From contig MWDO01000030.1 in NCBI GenBank assembly GCA_002070605.1, positions 1 to 34,029 on the forward strand: a DNA stretch of 34,029 nt, read 5' to 3'. Both the position numbers and the translations under genes were made by a program. The notes under the pieces are model-generated. The model made no database searches. It was not told where the DNA came from and was given only the letters and a program-made list of their open reading frames with translations. The stretch comes from Spirochaetes bacterium ADurb.Bin133. GTDB lineage: Bacteria > Spirochaetota > GWE2-31-10 > MWDO01. Each line of letters opens with the position of its first letter. Position 1 is the stretch's first letter. Below are positions 24,758 through 33,887 of the stretch, piece after piece.

Positions 24758-26290
24758 CTAATCCTTTTTAATTTTCAATCGTAGAGAAACTCCAAACAAA
24801 GTCTCAAAAAAAACCTTTTTATGGCGAAACGAATACAATTCGGTAAATATTTGACCTTTAACGTATGCGACTATAATTAATGAATTCGGTTTATCTTTTA
24901 TAACTCTGATGTTTTTTACCAATTGCAGATGAGTATTGTCCAAGCTGTCGGCGATTCGTAAAATTGACGACAATTTCATGACGATCATCCTATCTTTTGG
25001 GGAGAGTTCCATATAGTCGGGATGCGTGGATTTTGGCTCAGAATTTCTGTGATATCTGGCTACGTTTGCGATTATATTTTTCTCTCTCTTTTCCAGGTAA
25101 AAAAAATCCTGAGATTTTATGATATACATAGAGTGTTTGTGATGAGACGAATCCGATAGAGAAGAGCCGATATCGTGAAGAATAGAGGCGATCGTTAAAT
25201 AAGCTTTCTCTTTATCGCATAATTGATGAAATTCTTTAGTCTCGTCAAATATTTTTAAAGCGAGATTCGTTACCTTTAAAGCGTGTTTTTCGTCAAAATT
25301 CAATCTTCGCCCGATATTTATCGCGGTAGTTTTGAACTGTATCTTATATTTGTTAAAAAAATCCATTTTATCCGGCGAATCTATGACGCTCAGCGCCACT
25401 CCGTATCGAAGATTTACCTTTGGAATATAAATTTTATCGCACTCAAAAAAGTCTATCACTTTCGAGAACATGAATATGATCGGGTGAAACGTATCCGTAT
25501 AGTCGTAAGGGACGTTCATTTTATGGACGATCTCGTCGTCGGAAAAACTGTAAATTTTTGAACAAAATTCTTCAAGATCTTTTTTGTTGATATAATTTTC
25601 ATTTTCGCTTGAATTTAATATTTTCGTTAAAAGTTCAAGTTCAGGTCCTATCCCGTATATTGCGCTAACTTTTGACGCCGGTATTTCCCGCTTTAAATTG
25701 CGAAGTTCCCTCTCCACCGCCGCTTTCAGATAATTAAAAAAACCTTCTTCGGCATTGGGAGCGTCGCTGAATATCATCTTCATTTTTAACGCGCCCATAG
25801 GCAGAGACCTTGAAAAAACAATACACTTTCTATTGAATATTGAAATTTCGACCGTCCCGGAACCGATTTCTACAATCGCTTGATATTCGTCGTTTCTTTT
25901 AAATTTGTTAAGTAAATTACTATTAATTGCGTTATATACGTATTCCGTCCCTTTAGTAGTTGAGATAATCTCTACGACCAATCCTGCGTTGGAGAAAATA
26001 TTATCAATAAATATATCTACATTAGAAGCGTCTCTCACAGCCGTCGCCGCGACCGCATAAATTTCTTCCGCCTTGTACTCGTCGCATAAGTTTTTATAAT
26101 TTTTCAAGATAAGGATGCACTGATTTATAGTCGACCGCAATATTTTTCCTTTATTGAAAACATCCTTGCCAAGTCTTACCTGTTGCCTCAATTCTTCTAA
26201 AATTGAAATTTTACCGTCGATAACCTCGACGATCGACATCCTTATTGCTCTCGAGCCTATTTCTATGACCGATAGTACCCTTTTATTCAA
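24758..26290 (-). CDS. Ppx/GppA exopolyphosphatase with HD domain (TTG start)
   Basis: A 510-aa member of the Ppx/GppA group, which removes terminal phosphate from polyphosphate or hydrolyses pppGpp. The actin-like ATPase core has VIEIGSRAIRMSIVE near the N-terminus and IVEIGSGTVEIS in the second lobe. The C-terminal part (about 325-500) has HD-type residues (ASILHDIGSSLSDSSHHKHS), as in long members. The start is a TTG at 26288-26290 with AGGAG 7 bases upstream; the first ATG would delete the first phosphate-binding loop. The ppk gene follows 3 bases after the stop, which favours the polyphosphatase role. Confidence 0.88.
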   Translation of the reverse strand: MNKRVLSVIEIGSRAIRMSIVEVIDGKISILEELRQQVRLGKDVFNKGKILRSTINQCILILKNYKNLCDEYKAEEIYAVAATAVRDASNVDIFIDNIFSNAGLVVEIISTTKGTEYVYNAINSNLLNKFKRNDEYQAIVEIGSGTVEISIFNRKCIVFSRSLPMGALKMKMIFSDAPNAEEGFFNYLKAAVERELRNLKREIPASKVSAIYGIGPELELLTKILNSSENENYINKKDLEEFCSKIYSFSDDEIVHKMNVPYDYTDTFHPIIFMFSKVIDFFECDKIYIPKVNLRYGVALSVIDSPDKMDFFNKYKIQFKTTAINIGRRLNFDEKHALKVTNLALKIFDETKEFHQLCDKEKAYLTIASILHDIGSSLSDSSHHKHSMYIIKSQDFFYLEKREKNIIANVARYHRNSEPKSTHPDYMELSPKDRMIVMKLSSILRIADSLDNTHLQLVKNIRVIKDKPNSLIIVAYVKGQIFTELYSFRHKKVFFETLFGVSLRLKIKKD

Positions 26291-26316
26291 ACAAAGTCTC
26301 CTAATAAACGAATAGA

Positions 26317-27297
26317 TTACTTTAAGTAATTTTTATTTTCTTCCAGCGAAGTAAACCAAGCCGCTCCAAGAGCTACCGCGTCGTCGCCAAGTTCGGCTTT
26401 GATTAGAGCTACGCCGTTTGCGCCGTCGGCGATAGAATAAGACTTCATATTTTCCTCTACCATCGGAGTAAAAACCTCTCCCATCTCCTCTATCAATCCT
26501 CCGCCAAGAACTATCGCTTCGACTCCTACGACGTCGACCAGATTGGCGCACGCAATACCGATAGTTTTTGCCGCCTTGTTTATAGCTTTCACGACAACCT
26601 CGTCTTCCATTTCATAACATTTTCTAAGAGCCGAAGAACCTACCGTTTTTCTCCAATCGGGCGATATATCGGACAGAGCGGTTTTCTTCCCTTTTTTCTC
26701 CACTTGCTTTTTAATATAATTAATAATGCCGACTTTGCCGGCGATCGCTTCGAGACATCCCGACTTACCGCAATTACACATAGGACCGCCGATTTTAACT
26801 ATCATATGTCCTATCTCTCCGGCGGTATAGCTTACCCCGCGGATTACCTTGCCGTCTAAAATATACCCTCCGCCAATTCCTGTGCCGACAAACAGCCCGT
26901 AAACGTGCTTATATTTTCTAGCCGATCCCAACGAATACTCTCCAAATATCCCCATATTAACGTCGTTATCCATAAACATAGGTTTGTTGATTTTTCTTTT
27001 TAATATCTTAAGAAATTCTACATTTTTCATACCGAGATTTGGAGCGTATTTTAAAATTCCCAGATCTACGTTTACGGACGAAGGAACGGCTAAACCCAAA
27101 GCCGTTATATCTTTCTCGGCAATTCCCGATAGTTTTAACGATTCTAAATAACAATCCGCGATCTTAACCGCAAGTTTATCCGCGTCGTTTTCGCCTTCCG
27201 TCTTTATCTTATATCTGCCAAGAACTTTTCCCGTTTCGTCGATAACGATCGCATATATCTTTGTTCCGCCCAGATCAATTCCGCTATAATATTTCAT
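26317..27297 (-). CDS. ROK-family sugar kinase (glucokinase-like)
   Basis: A 326-aa kinase. The N-terminal phosphate loop GIDLGGTKI (5-13), the sugar-binding FMDNDVNMG, VGTGIGGGYILDG, and the ROK zinc motif CNCGKSGCLEA are all present. It most likely phosphorylates glucose or a related hexose with ATP. It lies 26 bases upstream of ppx and 30 bases downstream of the ferritin-like gene. The zinc motif is usual for ATP-dependent ROK glucokinases; polyphosphate-dependent glucokinases generally lack it, so use of polyphosphate is not supported despite the neighbours. GGAG precedes the ATG. Confidence 0.9.
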   Translation of the reverse strand: MKYYSGIDLGGTKIYAIVIDETGKVLGRYKIKTEGENDADKLAVKIADCYLESLKLSGIAEKDITALGLAVPSSVNVDLGILKYAPNLGMKNVEFLKILKRKINKPMFMDNDVNMGIFGEYSLGSARKYKHVYGLFVGTGIGGGYILDGKVIRGVSYTAGEIGHMIVKIGGPMCNCGKSGCLEAIAGKVGIINYIKKQVEKKGKKTALSDISPDWRKTVGSSALRKCYEMEDEVVVKAINKAAKTIGIACANLVDVVGVEAIVLGGGLIEEMGEVFTPMVEENMKSYSIADGANGVALIKAELGDDAVALGAAWFTSLEENKNYLK

Positions 27298-27319
27298 AAT
27301 TTTTACTCCGATTATTTTT

Positions 27320-27351
27320 TAAGATTATTAAGCTTTAAGATTATTAAGCTT
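27320..27351. repeat. Perfect 16-bp tandem duplication at the ferritin-like gene's end
   Basis: TAAGATTATTAAGCTT occurs at 27320-27335 and again at 27336-27351. The stop codon (27328-27330) is in the gene-distal copy. Without the duplication the protein would end KLNNLKK rather than KLNNLKA, so length is unchanged. Confidence 0.9.
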
Positions 27352-27792
27352 AATGAAGTGATTTCTCTCCTCCGCAATTATCTTATCGATAAGTTCGACC
27401 TCGGAAGCCGATACCAACCCCTTCATCTCCATATAATAATGTATCGTATCCAGCTCTCTTTTGATAGCAAAGTCTAGCGCCGCCTCTTTTGTGTCAATTT
27501 TTTCTATCTCTTTTTCAAGATTATCTTTTACAAAGACAATATTTTCGGCAAAAGCCCTCAAATACGCAAAGTATTCGTCGGGAAAACTCTCGGCAGGATC
27601 GTATTTGTTAAAACTTTTCAGACCGTTTTCAAAAAAAACTCTATGGCTGACTTCTTCGTCGGCTAAATCGTTAAAAAGAGCCGATACAGCTTTATCTTTA
27701 AATTTTTTTGAAAATTCTCTGTAAAATTTCTCTCCATCCGACTCTATTTTTATTGCAAATTGATAAATTTCCGAAGCGTTAAACGTCGACAT
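27328..27792 (-). CDS. Ferritin-like (rubrerythrin-type) diiron protein
   Basis: A 154-aa four-helix protein without a rubredoxin domain (no CxxC). Diiron ligands can be placed in KIESDGEKFYREF (E17, E21) and DEEVSH (E47, H50), and again in the second pair of helices (FAIKRELDTIHYY and AEERNHF). Such proteins reduce peroxide or handle iron and oxidative stress in anaerobes. GGGAGG precedes the ATG. It is the first gene of the ferritin-ROK-ppx-ppk1 unit. Its last codons lie in a 16-bp tandem duplication. Confidence 0.85.
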   Translation of the reverse strand: MSTFNASEIYQFAIKIESDGEKFYREFSKKFKDKAVSALFNDLADEEVSHRVFFENGLKSFNKYDPAESFPDEYFAYLRAFAENIVFVKDNLEKEIEKIDTKEAALDFAIKRELDTIHYYMEMKGLVSASEVELIDKIIAEERNHFIKLNNLKA

Positions 27793-27921
27793 ACGCCCCT
27801 CCCGTATATTTTTTTTAGCAGACCTAATATATTTAACATTACATAAAATTAGCGTATTTTACAATATTTTTTTAAAAAATTCCAAAAAAATAATAGATTT
27901 TTTTTATTATATTTATTATAA

Positions 27922-27941
27922 TAACGATAAATTTATCGTTA
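27922..27941. promoter_or_regulatory. 20-bp perfect palindrome ahead of the HDOD gene
   Basis: TAACGATAAATTTATCGTTA is a perfect palindrome ending 10 bases before the ATG at 27952, in the divergent spacer with the ferritin-like gene. It could be an operator, or a hairpin that hides the start region. The ribosome site of the HDOD gene (TTAAGAG) is weak. Confidence 0.55.
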
Positions 27942-27951
27942 CGTTAAGAGC

Positions 27952-29427
27952 ATGGAAAATATAACTATTAGCGACAATGAAATTAAATATTATATCGATA
28001 AAGGCAAACCTATCGTATTTAAAGATAGCAAAATATCGAGAGAGTTAGAGGACGGTCTTGTCGACGTTTTGGCAAAAATTTTATCGCATCTCGGCAAAGA
28101 AAAAATTTCAGATAGTCTGGGTTACTGCTTAAGAGAATTAATTAATAACTCGAAAAAAGCAAATTTAAAGAGAGTGTTTTTTCTGGATCAAAACCTCGAT
28201 ATTAACGATAAAACTCATTACGATAAAGGTATGTCGCTTTTCAAAGAGAAGGCGTTTTCAAACTTAGACTATTACCTCGATTTAATGGAAGAAAAAGAGT
28301 ATTACGTTCAGACGTATTACCGTATGCTCAAAAACTGTTTAAACATTATTATTTCAAACAACGCTCAGATTTTACCTCAAGAGTTGGAGAGAATTAATCA
28401 GAAAATTTCTAAAGCCAAAATATTTAACTCGGTCGAAGAAGCTATGCGCCTTGTTTTTGACGACACCGAAGGAGCCGGTTTTGGAATAGTAATTATTATC
28501 TTGATACTAAAAAAAATCGGCATAAGCGATAAAAATTTTGCTATAGCTACGGAGAAGGGCTTTACTCACACTCGAATAGCTATACCTCTTGATTTAGTTA
28601 CCGAGGAGGATGAAAATTTTATCGGCGACTCTCTCATAGATGAAATTAATTCTATCCCTCAATTTCCCGATCACATACTTACCTTGTCAAAGATGCTCTC
28701 TCATAAGGACGTCAATATCAAAGAGGTAACCGATATTATCAAAAAAGATCCCGCTCTTACTATGGATATATTAAAAATGGCCAACTCGGCTCATTACAGA
28801 CGATTAAATAAGATTGAAAGAGTCGATCTTGCTATAAGCATTATCGGCATCAGAGGGTTAAAATCGCTAATTGACACAATTGGCGCAAAAAAATCTTTAG
28901 AGCAAAAGTACGCTAACGAAGAGATGCAAGCTCTATGGTCTCACAGTTCTAACGTCGCGGCCGTATCTTCAATTTTATGCGAAAATTTTAGGTTGTTAGA
29001 CTTTGGCGAATACGCTTATATCGGCGGACTTCTCCACGATATTGGCAAGATCGTTATAAAAGGGTTGCGCTCCGATACCGTAGATAAATTATTAGAAATC
29101 TGTAAAGACAAGAAAATTCCCGCGATAGTTATTGAGAAACTATTGGAAGGGACAAATCATCCGGTTATCGGCGCTAAAATGGCGGAGAAATGGCAATTAA
29201 CCGATACTATAGTCAAAATCATACGTTATCATCACAATCCTCTCGGCGCTCCCGAAGAAGTTAGAAAATTATTAGAATTAATTTATTTGGCTCACATAAT
29301 TGTAGATGAAATTTTTAAAACCGAAGCCGTTTTTGAGTTTAAAGACGAAATATTAGAGATTTACAATCTTAACTCCAACGATAAATACAAAGAACTGACA
29401 TTATACGTCAAAAATAAAATGAGATAA
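27952..29427 (+). CDS. HDOD-domain protein with N-terminal histidine-kinase-like ATPase domain
   Basis: A 491-aa cytoplasmic protein. Residues about 230-430 form an HDOD domain: INSIPQFPDHILTLSKML, KKDPALTMDILKMANSAHY, RVDLAISIIGIRGLKSLI and an HD pair in GGLLHDIGKIVI. Residues 1-215 look like a GHKL ATPase fold: N-box RELINNSKKAN (E62, N66), and a G-box-like DDTEGAGFGIVII (170-182). The final strands read FTHTRIAIPL. Known HDOD proteins act in signalling and motility; the ATPase-like half would suggest a sensor or anti-sigma-like regulator. No receiver or PAS domain is seen. EF-G2 follows 50 bases later with a repeat fragment between. Confidence 0.82.
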   Translation: MENITISDNEIKYYIDKGKPIVFKDSKISRELEDGLVDVLAKILSHLGKEKISDSLGYCLRELINNSKKANLKRVFFLDQNLDINDKTHYDKGMSLFKEKAFSNLDYYLDLMEEKEYYVQTYYRMLKNCLNIIISNNAQILPQELERINQKISKAKIFNSVEEAMRLVFDDTEGAGFGIVIIILILKKIGISDKNFAIATEKGFTHTRIAIPLDLVTEEDENFIGDSLIDEINSIPQFPDHILTLSKMLSHKDVNIKEVTDIIKKDPALTMDILKMANSAHYRRLNKIERVDLAISIIGIRGLKSLIDTIGAKKSLEQKYANEEMQALWSHSSNVAAVSSILCENFRLLDFGEYAYIGGLLHDIGKIVIKGLRSDTVDKLLEICKDKKIPAIVIEKLLEGTNHPVIGAKMAEKWQLTDTIVKIIRYHHNPLGAPEEVRKLLELIYLAHIIVDEIFKTEAVFEFKDEILEIYNLNSNDKYKELTLYVKNKMR

Positions 29428-29446
29428 AACATTTTTTTTATACTAT

Positions 29447-29467
29447 ACCCCCGTCGGTTTTTTGGGA
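29447..29467. repeat. Solitary repeat end providing part of the EF-G2 leader
   Basis: CCCCCGTCGGTTTTTTGGGAG is the left-end module of the dispersed repeat without any internal CATATG core. Its final GGGAG lies 11 bases before the ATG at 29478 and is the only Shine-Dalgarno-like sequence there. Confidence 0.75.
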
Positions 29468-29477
29468 GAGAAATTTT

Positions 29478-31502
29478 ATGGACAATTCTAAATTCATAAG
29501 AAATTTTGGGATTATAGCTCATATAGACGCCGGCAAAACGACGACCACAGAGAGAATGCTGTATCTTGCGGGAGCTAATCGCCGTTTGGGCGAAGTCGAC
29601 GACGGCACCGCCGTTACGGACTGGATGGAAGAAGAAAAAGAGCGCGGAATAACCATAGTATCCGCCGCCGTAAGTTGCGTCTGGAAAGACTCTCTATTTC
29701 ACATTATAGACACGCCGGGACATGTGGATTTTACAGCCGAAGTCGAAAGAACTCTTAGAGTGCTCGACGGAGCGGTTGTAGTCTTTTGCGGAGTCGCCGG
29801 CGTTCAAACGCAATCTCTTACCGTATGGCTTCAAGCCGACAAATTTCATATACCCCGTATCATTTTTATTAATAAACTCGATAGAATGGGCGCAAATTTT
29901 GAAAATGTTGTAAACGAGATACAATTAAAACTAAACAAAACGCTATTATTAATTAATATCCCATATTACGAGAACGACGTTTTATCCGGAGTTATCGATC
30001 TGATTACAATGAAGCTTGTTATCTACAACGACGACGGTTTTGTAAAATTAGAGAGCGACATCCCCTCCGAATTTAGCGATAGCGCGAGGAATTTTAGAGA
30101 TAAACTTATCGACGCCGCTACTCAATTTGACGACGAACTTCTTGAACTAATTTTAAACGATAACGCTACCGAAGAAGATATAATAAAGTCTATAAGAGCC
30201 GGAGCGCTTAGTTTAAAATACGTCCCTGTTTTTTGCGGAGCCAGTTATAAAAATATAGGCGTAACAAATTTACTGGACGGCGTCGATAACTACCTGCCTT
30301 CGCCCGACGATATAGGATACTGCGAAGGACTAATATTAAAAAAAGGAATTAGGGAGAAGATTTTTTTTAACGAAGACGATAAGCCCGTAGTTTACATCTT
30401 TAAAACTCAATTTAATAAAGAAAAAGGACTCATGTCTTACGTCCGGATTTATAAAGGATCGATCTCTACGGGCGATACTATTTACAACGCCCGAACAAAG
30501 AAAAAAGAACGTATTCACGATATACTCAAAGTTTTTTCAGATAAATTTGAGCGAATCGATAAAGCCGAATCGGGAAGCATCGTAGTGTTGATAGGATTAA
30601 AAAACTCCGCAACCGGAGACACGCTATCAAATGAAAACGATCAAGTAATATTGGAAACTCTGGTTTTTCCCGAGCCGGTAATATTTGTTAAAGTCGAACT
30701 CAAAAACTCTATAGATGCCGAAAAATTTAATCTCGCTTTATCGCGCCTTTTGTTGGAAGACCCGACAATTTCTTGTAAAGAGGACAAAGACGCCGGGCAG
30801 ATATTAATAGGCGGTATGGGCGAGCTGCATATTGATATTTTCCTTGAAAGAGTCAGGCGCGAATATAACGTCGATTTGAAAAGCGGCGCTCCTCAAGTTA
30901 TTTATAGAGAAACTCCCAAGAAGTCCGGCTCGTACGTTTACGAATTTGACAAAAAAATATCCGGCGCCGTTAACCGCGCGACCGTTTCGTTGAAAGTCTC
31001 GCCGCTGTCAAACGGCGAAGGGGTAAAAATAATTAATAACGCAAATGCGTTAAATTATCCGACGGAAGCGCTAGACGCCATTAATTCGGGAATAAAAGCG
31101 GCTCTTTTATCCGGTCCGGAAGGGGCCTATCCCGTGGTAGATATTCAAATCGAAATAGAAAATATAGAATACGACGTTTCAAAAACCAACCTACTCGCTC
31201 TGGAAGCAAGCTCTAATTTGTGTCTATCGTATCTACTGCGCGACGTCGAAACATATCTATTAGAGCCGGTTATGAAATGCGAAATCGACATTCCCGGAAA
31301 TTATACCGGATCGGTTATCGGAGATTTGCAAAGCAGAGGGGGGATCGTTATAGATATAGTGAAAAAATACGATAACGACGTGGTCGTAGCAAAGTCTCCG
31401 CTAAAAAAAATGTTTGGCTATACCACCTCGCTTAGAAGTTTGACTCAAGGACTCGGGACATTTACTATGGAGTTCTTAGAGTTTGCAAAGAAAATAGAAT
31501 AG
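29478..31502 (+). CDS. Elongation factor G paralogue, EF-G2 (ribosome-recycling) type
   Basis: A 674-aa translational GTPase. G1 is AHIDAGKTT (14-22), switch I is KERGITI, G3 is DTPGH and G4 is NKLD, followed by RMGANF. The later EF-G domains are present through the closing domain V (RGGIVIDI, FGYTTSLRSLTQGLGTFTMEF). The block GEVDDGTAVTDWM followed by SAAVSCVW resembles mitochondrial EF-G2 (DDG, TVTDFM, SAAVTF) rather than canonical EF-G (GEVHEG, ATMDWM, SAATT). In spirochaetes two EF-Gs exist and the second works with RRF in ribosome recycling, as shown for Borrelia EF-G2. The subtype call is from memory of motifs. It is not next to rpsL/rpsG, as expected for the paralogue. Confidence 0.85.
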   Translation: MDNSKFIRNFGIIAHIDAGKTTTTERMLYLAGANRRLGEVDDGTAVTDWMEEEKERGITIVSAAVSCVWKDSLFHIIDTPGHVDFTAEVERTLRVLDGAVVVFCGVAGVQTQSLTVWLQADKFHIPRIIFINKLDRMGANFENVVNEIQLKLNKTLLLINIPYYENDVLSGVIDLITMKLVIYNDDGFVKLESDIPSEFSDSARNFRDKLIDAATQFDDELLELILNDNATEEDIIKSIRAGALSLKYVPVFCGASYKNIGVTNLLDGVDNYLPSPDDIGYCEGLILKKGIREKIFFNEDDKPVVYIFKTQFNKEKGLMSYVRIYKGSISTGDTIYNARTKKKERIHDILKVFSDKFERIDKAESGSIVVLIGLKNSATGDTLSNENDQVILETLVFPEPVIFVKVELKNSIDAEKFNLALSRLLLEDPTISCKEDKDAGQILIGGMGELHIDIFLERVRREYNVDLKSGAPQVIYRETPKKSGSYVYEFDKKISGAVNRATVSLKVSPLSNGEGVKIINNANALNYPTEALDAINSGIKAALLSGPEGAYPVVDIQIEIENIEYDVSKTNLLALEASSNLCLSYLLRDVETYLLEPVMKCEIDIPGNYTGSVIGDLQSRGGIVIDIVKKYDNDVVVAKSPLKKMFGYTTSLRSLTQGLGTFTMEFLEFAKKIE

Positions 31503-31744
31503 TCCTGTTTGATACCCCCCCCCGCCGCATATGCGTCAATTTTTTTATCGGCGGCGCGTCCCGTCCCATATGTGTCAAATTTTCATCAGGAAGCGACGCG
31601 GCGCGTATGCGTCCAATTTCTCTCGGGGAGCGAGGAAATAAAAACCGCAGGGTTTGGTCTGTCTAAAAGAACTCCTCCAATTTCCTATTTCTATTCAGTT
31701 TAGACCATACTCTTCAGATTCCATTAACTTTGCATAATCGTCTA
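31503..31744. repeat. Repeat cluster after EF-G2
   Basis: CATATG-type cores occur at about 31528-31541 (CCGCATATGCGTCAATTTTT), 31566-31583 (CCATATGTGTCAAATTTT) and 31604-31620 (GTATGCGTCCAATTTC). CGCCG and CGGCG around the first core could form a stem. The segment 31607-31631, ending CTCTCGGGGAGC, recurs inverted at 33940-33963. The rest up to 31744 shows no gene. Confidence 0.75.
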
Positions 31745-33853
31745 TTACTCTAAACTTAATTTAACTATCTTTACCTTTCTATTACTACACCCGTTAGTTA
31801 TCAATGAACAGCCATCGGCAACTACTAATGATAATATAGCTTCAGACGGTAACGTAGGGAAGGTAGAATTAGCAAAATATGGGGTAAAACTAAAATACCT
31901 ATTATTGGGAGATTGTTGTCCGCTTAGAGAATTTACCGCATTATAAACCAAAATTTCATCAGTCCAGTTACCGTCTCTTTTTGCCTTTGCTTTGATTTTA
32001 ATATCGGTATAACTACCGTTTTGTATATGCTCTTGCCAAGCTACATATATATCCCCATTCGATAATAGCGTCATCTGTCCATAAAGCGCTCCGGACGTTA
32101 TCGACGTTATTAACTCCTCCGTCCCATTTTTTCCATTCATATAGTATAGATTTTTGAAGTCGGTTGAAGATAAAATAAAATGAATATTTTCATCTGTATC
32201 ATATCTGGTAGACAGAACCGCTCTACCATTTCCCCAATTTGGTTCAAAATCAGTCCATGCGCCGTAAGAGCCAAATGCCGATTTCTTTGAAAACATTCTA
32301 TTAGTAGCTGTATAATCGCAAATTAAAGCATAAATATCGTTATTTGATTTCTTTATTACTGAAACTAAAATATTTTTATTCTGATCCACATTACCCGATA
32401 ATACCGAGATGTCTACGATATCCGATAAAGACGAGTCGACAGTATTATAAATTCTTTCCCTTAAATAAGCTCCATAAGAATACCATCCGTCCTCCTGATA
32501 GAATATATGTAAATTATTATTACCGTCGCGCAACAATTCCGAATACGGCACATTTTTTGGACCTTGATCCCAAGACGTTACATTTGTCTCTATAGTTTTA
32601 ACATTACTCCATGTATCGTCGGATGAATTGTACTTTAAAAGATAGTAGTTAAAAGATCTGGTATAAGAGTTTATATCCATAAATCCAACTAAAGAGTACA
32701 AATCCTCTCCCCCGGAAAAAGATGCCGTTGCAAATACTTTTGTATCATTCATAACAAGTTTTGTTGTCCAAGAACCATTTTTCCTCAAAGCTTGCCAAAG
32801 TTGAGTTCCAACGGGATAAAAATAAATCAGATCCCCATTAGAAAATTGATAAAACTCTGAAAAATTCCTTCTATAACCCCCCGCCCCTACATTCGGCATA
32901 TCAAATCTCCAAGCATCTCCCCAGTTTGACAAGACATTTGTAAATGTATAATTTGTAATTAAATCAATTTCATCGGATACTATCAAACTCATAGTTCCCC
33001 CTACCGTAGTCGTCGTGGTCGGAGCTATTGTGGTCGTAGTAGTCGACGTAGTAGTAGTCGGAGCTATTGTGGTCGTAGTAGTAACGCTTCCAGATTGACC
33101 TCTCGTAAGGCGAAACCCAATAGCGCGCCACTACTGCGCCATGGGTAGACGTCGACGCGCCGGTAGCCGACCTGACAATAGTAAGCATTGTCATACCAAC
33201 TTCCGCCGCGAATATGCCGGTAAGACCCGCCGTCCGGACCTGCCGGGTCCATTACACCGCTCTGTAGGTCTCCGCACCAGTCCCAGACGTTCCCCGACAT
33301 ATCGCATATGCCAAGCTGATTCGGCTTCTTTGTTCCGACATTATGAGTCTTATAGCCGCTATTATCCCAGTACCACGCTACCTCGCCGGATGCCGTCGCG
33401 CTGCCATAATCGGCGGATGCTCCCGACATAAAATTTGTAGGAGTCCAGCTCGACCCGTCTTGATACCGAGCGGCGTACTCCCACTCCGCTTCGGTAGGCA
33501 GTCTAAATCCGTCTGCAGACCAATTAACGTAGGGTTTATCCTCGCTACCGGCGGTAGTATTGACGCTCTCCGTATTAGTCGACTTTTTCAACAGAGTCGT
33601 AAAACCGGAGTCGCTCCAGTAAACGGGGGTAAGATCCGGGTCGTTTGTAAGATTGTAATACTCCGTATAGGCGTTGCGCCATACTATACAGTCTCTCCAA
33701 TTAACATAAGTTACAGGATCGCTACTTGTATTATCTCCGCCATTATCCCATTTGTCCGGCGTTAGCAAAGGTATAACCGCCGGATGTTGTAGCCCAGTTT
33801 TTTACCTCACTCCATAACCCATAAGTTACCTCGTATTTACCCATCAATGATAC
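31745..33853 (-). pseudogene. Broken SUMF1 domain / Thr-rich linker / beta-propeller protein gene
   Basis: One gene appears split over three frames. First frame: MGKYEVTYGLWSEV from 33844 to SGGYTFANAG near 33755. Second (to about 33113): KWDNGGDN, VTYVNWRDCIVWRNAYTEYY, RLPTEAEWEYAARY, CDMSGNVWDWCGD and IRGGSWYDNAYYC, the C-terminal core of an FGE-sulfatase-like (SUMF1) domain. Third: after a shift in GGGTTT the sequence continues FRLTRGQSGSV, a Thr-rich linker (two 39-bp repeats at 33021-33082 encoding TTTTTIAP), then the 415-aa frame from 32992 to 31745, a repeat-rich beta protein like BNR/sialidase propellers (FYQFSNGDLIYFY, LLSNGDIYVAWQE). The usual SUMF1 start and any signal peptide are missing; the 5' side runs into repeats. 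Frame 1 to 2 requires one extra base here, 2 to 3 one missing base. True decay and assembly errors are both possible. Confidence 0.75.
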
Positions 33854-33887
33854 AATATTTTTATCATTATGGCAACCTTTTCTTCGC

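Noticed and set aside
26317-27297. Polyphosphate-dependent glucokinase, suggested by the ppk/ppx neighbours
   Set aside because: The protein keeps the ROK zinc motif CNCGKSGCLEA and GTGIGGG typical of ATP-dependent members.
31655-31712. Hairpin TGGTCT/AGACCA after EF-G2 as a terminator
   Set aside because: The stem is only 6 bp with a ~45-base loop and no T run.
33021-33082. CRISPR-like or regulatory short repeats near the end of the window
   Set aside because: The 39-bp repeats are in frame and encode a Thr-rich linker; there are only two and no spacers.
32970-33194. 74-codon minus-strand frame rich in Tyr/Asp (YYYDHNSSD)
   Set aside because: It is the Thr-rich linker DNA read in the wrong frame; the correct frame joins the propeller frame without a stop.
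33141-33765. Plus-strand frames of 96 and 140 codons in the SUMF1 region
   Set aside because: They are antisense shadows; the minus strand encodes recognisable SUMF1 motifs.
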